From assembly GCA_041738285.1 (NCBI GenBank), contig JBGSQB010000158.1, forward strand, positions 1-9,351: 9,351 nt of DNA. Reading direction: 5' to 3'. A program made the position numbers and the translations under genes. Of this stretch, positions 6,434 through 9,351 are shown one piece after another (the first letter of the stretch is position 1; the number at the start of each line of letters is the position of its first letter). The DNA comes from SZUA-521 sp041738285. GTDB taxonomy: Bacteria; Pseudomonadota; Gammaproteobacteria; Pseudomonadales; Azotimanducaceae. The notes under the pieces are model-generated. The model had not been told where the DNA came from. It did no database searches and was given only the letters and a program-made list of their open reading frames with translations.

Positions 6434-7054
6434 TCAATTCAGGCTGTTGATGTAGGCCACCACATTGTTGATCGCCTTGTCGTCGGCGAGCATGCTCGCC
6501 ATCGGCCGCATCTGCATACCGTAGGTGTCCTGGGGATGGGCGCCGCGCAGACCTTTCTTGTAGTTCTGCAATTGACGCACGAGGTACCAATCGTCCTGGC
6601 CTGCGAGCTTGGGACCGTTGAGCGCCACCAGGCCCTCTGCCTTCTGGCCATGGCATGCCGCGCAGGTCGCATACAACGCCTTGCCCGCCGCCGCATCGCC
6701 CTGCACGGTCACTGCAGGCTTCACTACCGGGAACGTGCCGACGTATGCAACCAGGTCTGCAATGGCGGCTGCATCGGCGAGTTGCATGGCCATGGGACGC
6801 ATCTGGGCGCCGAACATGTCGCCCGGCGCCGCACCGCGCACGCCGTTCTTGAAGGCGCTGAGCTGGCGCTCGAGATACCACGGTTCCTGACCCGCAATCT
6901 TGGGAGAGTTCATCGCCTGGTTGCCGGCACCGGCGGGACCATGACACGCGGCGCAGACCGCATACAGGGTCTTGCCCTTGGCGGCGTCACCAGCGGCGGC
7001 GGGCAACGTCACACACGACAATGCGACGACGACGGCGATCAATAGACTTCTCAT
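6434..7054 (-). CDS. Cytochrome c4, periplasmic di-haem
   Basis: Periplasmic electron carrier, 206 aa. Residues 1-21 (MRSLLIAVVV…LPAAAG) are a Sec signal peptide. Two homologous c-type domains follow, each with CAACH (34-38 and 131-135) for covalent haem, then PK(I/L)AGQ..WYL.RQL, and a methionine ligand in MRPMA (85-89 and 182-186 region). This duplicated layout and the WYLERQL/WYLVRQL signatures identify the c4 group, which passes electrons to cytochrome oxidases in proteobacteria. AGGAGT (7061-7066) 6 nt before the ATG fixes the start; the frame stays open upstream to 7294 but that part is not conserved-looking. alr follows 31 nt downstream on the same strand; no oxidase gene is in view. 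Confidence 0.95.
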   Translation of the reverse strand: MRSLLIAVVVALSCVTLPAAAGDAAKGKTLYAVCAACHGPAGAGNQAMNSPKIAGQEPWYLERQLSAFKNGVRGAAPGDMFGAQMRPMAMQLADAAAIADLVAYVGTFPVVKPAVTVQGDAAAGKALYATCAACHGQKAEGLVALNGPKLAGQDDWYLVRQLQNYKKGLRGAHPQDTYGMQMRPMASMLADDKAINNVVAYINSLN

Positions 7055-7060
7055 GCGAAC

Positions 7061-7066
7061 ACTCCT
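7061..7066 (-). promoter_or_regulatory. Shine-Dalgarno of cytochrome c4
   Basis: AGGAGT on the minus strand, 6 nt before ATG 7054. It rejects the longer in-frame readings that begin as far up as 7294. Confidence 0.75.
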
Positions 7067-7121
7067 GCCGCTGGCAACGGGTATTTTGATTTGGCTGACG
7101 GCGGGATGCCGCTGGCCGACC

Positions 7122-7349
7122 TTATTTTCTCTTTGCGCGCACCCGGCTGAACAAACGCCACTGCGATGCGGGCCCTTCGTCGCTTCTACGTTCGGCCTGC
7201 CGCCGGTCGATCGCAAGGCCACCACGGCGCGCGTATCGCTCGAGCAGTCGGTAGACCCCACGACGCCGGTCAACTGGAGTCCTGCGATCGTCACCGTTAC
7301 GACCTTCTGACTGCGCGCTCGAATAATCGGCCCACGCGGAATCGTCCAT
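7122..7349 (-). CDS. Possible small arginine-rich protein
   Basis: 75 aa from ATG 7349, not recognised as a family. An acidic/aromatic N-terminus (MDDSAWADYSS) is followed by an Arg-rich centre with repeated (D/E)RR units: DDRR, DRRR, ERYARR, DRR, ERR; the end is basic (RVRAKRK). Such (D/E)RR-x-(D/E)RR stretches occur as linkers and N-terminal regions in some proteobacterial signalling proteins, but no domain is visible. It lies in the otherwise unexplained gap between the DUF4097 gene (74 nt upstream) and cytochrome c4 (67 nt downstream), on the same strand. An AAGGA lies about 13 nt before the ATG, in a predicted hairpin loop; an alternative ATG at 7364 has GAAGG with no spacing. Its codon use looks less GC-biased than that of the flanking genes. 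The two other frames here are also open for long stretches, so this may be chance. Confidence 0.33.
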   Translation of the reverse strand: MDDSAWADYSSAQSEGRNGDDRRTPVDRRRGVYRLLERYARRGGLAIDRRQAERRSDEGPASQWRLFSRVRAKRK

Positions 7350-7407
7350 CAAGCAACGGTCCATCCTTCGGGACCGCCACAATATACCCCGGTGCGTCCG
7401 ATTATTC
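7321..7407. repeat. Long-range 10-bp inverted repeat with internal hairpin
   Basis: GAATAATCGG (7321-7330) and CCGATTATTC (7398-7407) are perfect 10-bp arms 67 nt apart. Inside them, CGGTCC (7357-7362) and GGACCG (7371-7376) form a second perfect stem with an 8-nt loop. The AT-rich outer arms contrast with the GC-rich surroundings. There is no obvious target-site duplication outside the arms, so a MITE is not supported by the flanks. On the minus strand the structure encloses the possible start of the small Arg-rich ORF. Together with that ORF, it is all I can see in the roughly 370-nt gap between DUF4097 and cytochrome c4. Confidence 0.5.
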
Positions 7408-7423
7408 TGCCTGTGGAATCCCG

Positions 7424-8299
7424 TTAGTCGGCGCGAATCTCGATGTCGCCCGACAACGCACTGACCTGGATGAGTCCGCCGCCGTCCCCGATGGTGGTCT
7501 GCAATTGCTCCCCCGGCCCGCGACCACGCACCACCTTGGCTTCACTCAGGCTGTTGTCAATATCACCCGAATGGGTCGCCACAGCGACCCGTGCATGCAC
7601 GGCGCCCGCAAGCGACACCTTAATGTCACCGCTGGTGGACTCGATCTCGACTTCGCCATCCGCGGCAAGCGCAGTGGTGAGCGTGAGATTGCCCGACACC
7701 GCCGCTAAGCGGCCCCGACGCAGCACCCCGCCATTGCGAACCGCTACGTCTCCGGAGACCGACTCGGCTTCGAGGCGGTCGGTCGAAACATCCGCTTCGA
7801 CATCACCGCTGACGCTGTCGAAGTCTGCTTCGCCTCCCACATGACGGGCCGTGATGTCGCCCGACACGGTTGCGATCGACAAGTCGCCGCCGCCAGCGGC
7901 GACATCCACCGTCCCGCTCACAGTGCGCGCGCGGACACCACCGTCCACGTCCCGCAACGAAAAGTCCGCCGACACGTGATTTGCCCGAACGCGGGATGCG
8001 CGGGGCACCGAAACAGTGATCCGCGTGCCTTCCCCGCGGCCAACCCGCGACTCCAGCCGATCCTCGATGCGTACCAGGTCGCCTTCGCGAACGAACACGA
8101 ACTCGACCGATTTGTCGTCGCGCGTACCTTCGACCCGCACAGCAGGCTCATCCCATCCGACGACCGTCACAGCGCCACGCACCACGTCGACTGCGACTTC
8201 ACCGGCAGCTGCGGCATCGATCATCTGATCGACGCGCTCTCCGGCCGAAAGCGATCCCGACACGAGCACCAGTGATCCGGCGAGGGTCTTCCATTTCAT
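7424..8299 (-). CDS. Exported DUF4097-family beta-repeat protein
   Basis: 291 aa with a Sec signal peptide (MKWKTLAGSLVLVSGSLSAG, 1-20), so periplasmic or surface-exposed. After a beta-rich N-terminal part with a VVGWDEPAVRVEG strand pair (about 46-58), the chain is built of about 20-residue units, each centred on [ATS]xSG[DTN]: SG at about 128, 146, 164, 182, 202, 223, 244 and 283, with a degenerate VSAD before them. This is the DUF4097 (putative adhesin) repeat, expected to form a beta-helix or beta-roll; no catalytic motif is seen. ATG 8299 is preceded by GAGGA (8307-8311) 7 nt upstream; an ATG at 8317 in frame has no spacing from GAGG. It is the third gene of an ECF sigma/anti-sigma operon, 20 nt after the anti-sigma stop. 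Biochemical role unknown; an envelope-stress output or sensor is inferred. Confidence 0.92.
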   Translation of the reverse strand: MKWKTLAGSLVLVSGSLSAGERVDQMIDAAAAGEVAVDVVRGAVTVVGWDEPAVRVEGTRDDKSVEFVFVREGDLVRIEDRLESRVGRGEGTRITVSVPRASRVRANHVSADFSLRDVDGGVRARTVSGTVDVAAGGGDLSIATVSGDITARHVGGEADFDSVSGDVEADVSTDRLEAESVSGDVAVRNGGVLRRGRLAAVSGNLTLTTALAADGEVEIESTSGDIKVSLAGAVHARVAVATHSGDIDNSLSEAKVVRGRGPGEQLQTTIGDGGGLIQVSALSGDIEIRAD

Positions 8300-8306
8300 G
8301 TTGCGT

Positions 8307-8311
8307 TCCTC
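8307..8311 (-). promoter_or_regulatory. Shine-Dalgarno of the DUF4097 gene
   Basis: GAGGA, 7 nt before ATG 8299. It chooses this start over GTG 8323 and ATG 8317 in the same frame; the start at 8299 also puts the signal peptide at the very N-terminus. Confidence 0.65.
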
Positions 8312-8319
8312 TGTCATCC

Positions 8320-8856
8320 TCACACCTCAGACGCAGGGACGTCAGATTCGGTTTGCATCGCGTGTGTCGACATTCCGCTTGCCTGCTGCAGGAGATCGAG
8401 TTCACGCTGCAACACGAATCGCAGCATGCCAACGAGGATTGCATCATCGGGATCGAGTTCGAGACTCGCTCTCAGCTGCGCTTGCGCAGTTCTCAGAACG
8501 ACGAGATTGCGATCGATCTCAGCGGCAATTTCATCATTGGCGTCTGCACGCCGCGCCGACCAAATGGCCTCATGGCTCGCACCAGCTGCGTGATACGGAA
8601 CAACCACGGCGTCGATCGTGGCACGCACGTAGTTCGCCTGCTGCGCCTGCAGCCGATAAGACTGATAGGCAAACAGCGCTGCGGCGCCGCTCAGCAACAC
8701 GCTCGCTGCCACGGCCAAGGACAAGGTCCGAGATGCACGTGCTGGGCGTGCGATTCGCGCGAAGATGCCAGGCCACAGATTTCGCGGCGGCGACATCTGC
8801 CTCGGCAGTCGCGCAATTTCATCGTCGAGCCATCGCGGGCGCGCGTCATCGTTCAT
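8320..8856 (-). CDS. Probable membrane-anchored anti-sigma factor
   Basis: 178 aa, no recognised named family. An N-terminal cytoplasmic part (1-43) contains LDDEIARLP and SPPRNLWPGIFARI, a segment often found in proteins encoded next to ECF sigma factors. One transmembrane helix follows (about 44-64, TLSLAVAASVLLSGAAALFA), then a mostly helical, coiled-coil-like periplasmic part (65-178). There is no cysteine, so it is not a zinc-binding (ZAS, HxxxCxxC) anti-sigma factor. The ATG overlaps the sigma stop as ATGA, with GGGAG (8865-8869) 8 nt upstream: tight translational coupling, as for sigma/anti-sigma pairs that need equal amounts. By position it should hold the sigma factor at the membrane until an envelope signal arrives. 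The role is inferred from context and topology, not from a matched domain. Confidence 0.75.
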   Translation of the reverse strand: MNDDARPRWLDDEIARLPRQMSPPRNLWPGIFARIARPARASRTLSLAVAASVLLSGAAALFAYQSYRLQAQQANYVRATIDAVVVPYHAAGASHEAIWSARRADANDEIAAEIDRNLVVLRTAQAQLRASLELDPDDAILVGMLRFVLQRELDLLQQASGMSTHAMQTESDVPASEV

Positions 8857-9351
8857 TGCAGCATCTCCCGTAGCAGACTGCGCGCGCGATGCAGTTGCGC
8901 TTTGCTGGTCCCCACCGCCACCCCGAGCGCGGCGCCCGCCTCTTCATGGCTGTAGCCCTCCAGATCAACCAGAACGAACACCTGCCGGGCACGGGTCGGC
9001 AGCCGTGCAATCGCTGCATCCAGGTCGCGCGCAAGACCGGGTGTCTCGCGCGCCGCATCCTCGGGCAGCACGTCTATGTCGATCGCGAATCGTCCGAACC
9101 ATGGCGCGCGCCGCCGCCGCTGCGACACGGCGGTGTTGACCGCGAGACGATGCAGCCATGTGGACAGGCGCGCGTCGCCGCGAAACTTGCCGAGGTTGCG
9201 CCAGGCCTTGACGAACACTTCCTGCACCAGATCTTCGGCCAGCGCGCGATCACCAGACAGCCGCACGCACAGCGCATAGACGCGGCCGTGGTGAGCTTGG
9301 TAGAGCGACTCGAATGCAGCAGTGTCGCCGCGCTGCGCACGCGCGATCGCG
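8853..9351 (-). CDS. ECF-family RNA polymerase sigma factor, 5' end beyond window edge
   Basis: Alternative (group IV) sigma factor directing RNA polymerase to its regulon, cytoplasmic. 165 residues are visible; the frame is open to the right edge with no stop, and the start probably lies only a few to 20 codons outside. Region 2: ARAQRGDTAAFESLY, then RVYALCVRLSGD and AEDLVQEVFVKAWRNL (core binding and -10 recognition), and FRGDARLSTWLHRLAVN. A linker rich in R, P and D follows. Region 4: IARLPTRARQVFVLVDLEGY, then SHEEAGAALGVAVGTSKAQLHRARSLL, the helix-turn-helix for -35 recognition. An internal GTG at 9266 cannot be the true start because region 2 begins before it. It overlaps the anti-sigma gene by ATGA and probably autoregulates the operon from a promoter outside this window. 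Confidence 0.95.
   Translation of the reverse strand, partial: AIARAQRGDTAAFESLYQAHHGRVYALCVRLSGDRALAEDLVQEVFVKAWRNLGKFRGDARLSTWLHRLAVNTAVSQRRRRAPWFGRFAIDIDVLPEDAARETPGLARDLDAAIARLPTRARQVFVLVDLEGYSHEEAGAALGVAVGTSKAQLHRARSLLREMLQ

Noticed and set aside
7055..7294. 80-residue N-terminal extension of cytochrome c4
   Set aside because: A strong AGGAGT and a clean signal peptide begin at 7054; the extension would bury the signal sequence.
7053..7310. Plus-strand frame starting MRTLLPLATGILIWLTAGC, which looks like a lipoprotein signal with lipobox LTAGC, and sharing CATG with the cytochrome c4 start
   Set aside because: No Shine-Dalgarno precedes it, it starts from the cytochrome's own start codon and covers its ribosome-binding site, and the rest has no family features. 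It would deserve another look if relatives keep the lipobox.
8320..8856. Zinc-binding (ZAS) or RskA-type anti-sigma factor
   Set aside because: The protein has no cysteine, so HxxxCxxC is absent, and no named anti-sigma domain can be recognised; it is kept as anti-sigma only by position and topology.
9264..9266. GTG as start of the sigma factor
   Set aside because: Conserved region 2 residues (ARAQRGDTAAFESLY, RVYALC) lie upstream in the same frame up to the window edge, so the gene is simply cut.
1..9351. Toxin-antitoxin, CRISPR, prophage or transposase content
   Set aside because: I found no direct-repeat array, integrase, transposase, phage structural gene or paired small toxin/antitoxin frames. 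The window looks like ordinary chromosome with one REP-like repeat.

Overview
This is a GC-rich (roughly 60-65 % by eye), gene-dense bacterial chromosomal window with no rRNA, tRNA, CRISPR array, insertion sequence or phage gene that I can see. A di-haem cytochrome c4, an Lrp/AsnC regulator, an ECF sigma/anti-sigma/DUF4097 operon and a REP-like hairpin between genes suggest a GC-rich gammaproteobacterium (Xanthomonadales/Nevskiales/Steroidobacter-like). The taxonomic guess is inference; no marker gene is present.

Layout. 1-1340 (+): the 3' three quarters of an ABC exporter whose N-terminus lies off the left edge. It runs tail to tail into, and overlaps by 42 nt, a DMT/EamA transporter (1299-2144, -). 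That transporter lies 39 nt downstream of alanine dehydrogenase ald (2184-3293, -), probably in one transcript. An Lrp/AsnC regulator (3406-3882, +) is divergent from ald across an AT-rich intergenic region holding a perfect palindrome, so it is the likely local alanine-responsive regulator. A REP-like inverted repeat (3882-3914) separates it from a convergent short-chain dehydrogenase (3923-4732, -). That gene is divergent from a small exported TPR protein (4812-5348, +), which has a good sigma70-type promoter and a TTG start.

From 5353 to the right edge everything reads leftward. In transcription order the genes are: an ECF sigma factor (cut by the right edge), a membrane-anchored cysteine-free anti-sigma candidate (ATGA overlap), an exported DUF4097 beta-repeat protein, a roughly 370-nt stretch with a possible small Arg-rich protein and a long-range inverted repeat, cytochrome c4, and alanine racemase alr. 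The first three form a tight module of the envelope-response type. c4 and alr are only 31 nt apart, with an 18-bp palindrome in the gap.

Functionally, two alanine enzymes occur within 4 kb. Ald interconverts L-alanine and pyruvate + NH3, and Alr makes D-alanine for peptidoglycan. With the Lrp-type regulator and a transporter next to ald, this is the main metabolic theme. I found no clear previously undescribed multi-gene system. The best leads are the ald-EamA pair under an Lrp regulator, the structured leader and small Arg-rich ORF at 7122-7407, the hairpin that may bridge the alr ribosome-binding site, and the sigma/anti-sigma/DUF4097 module.
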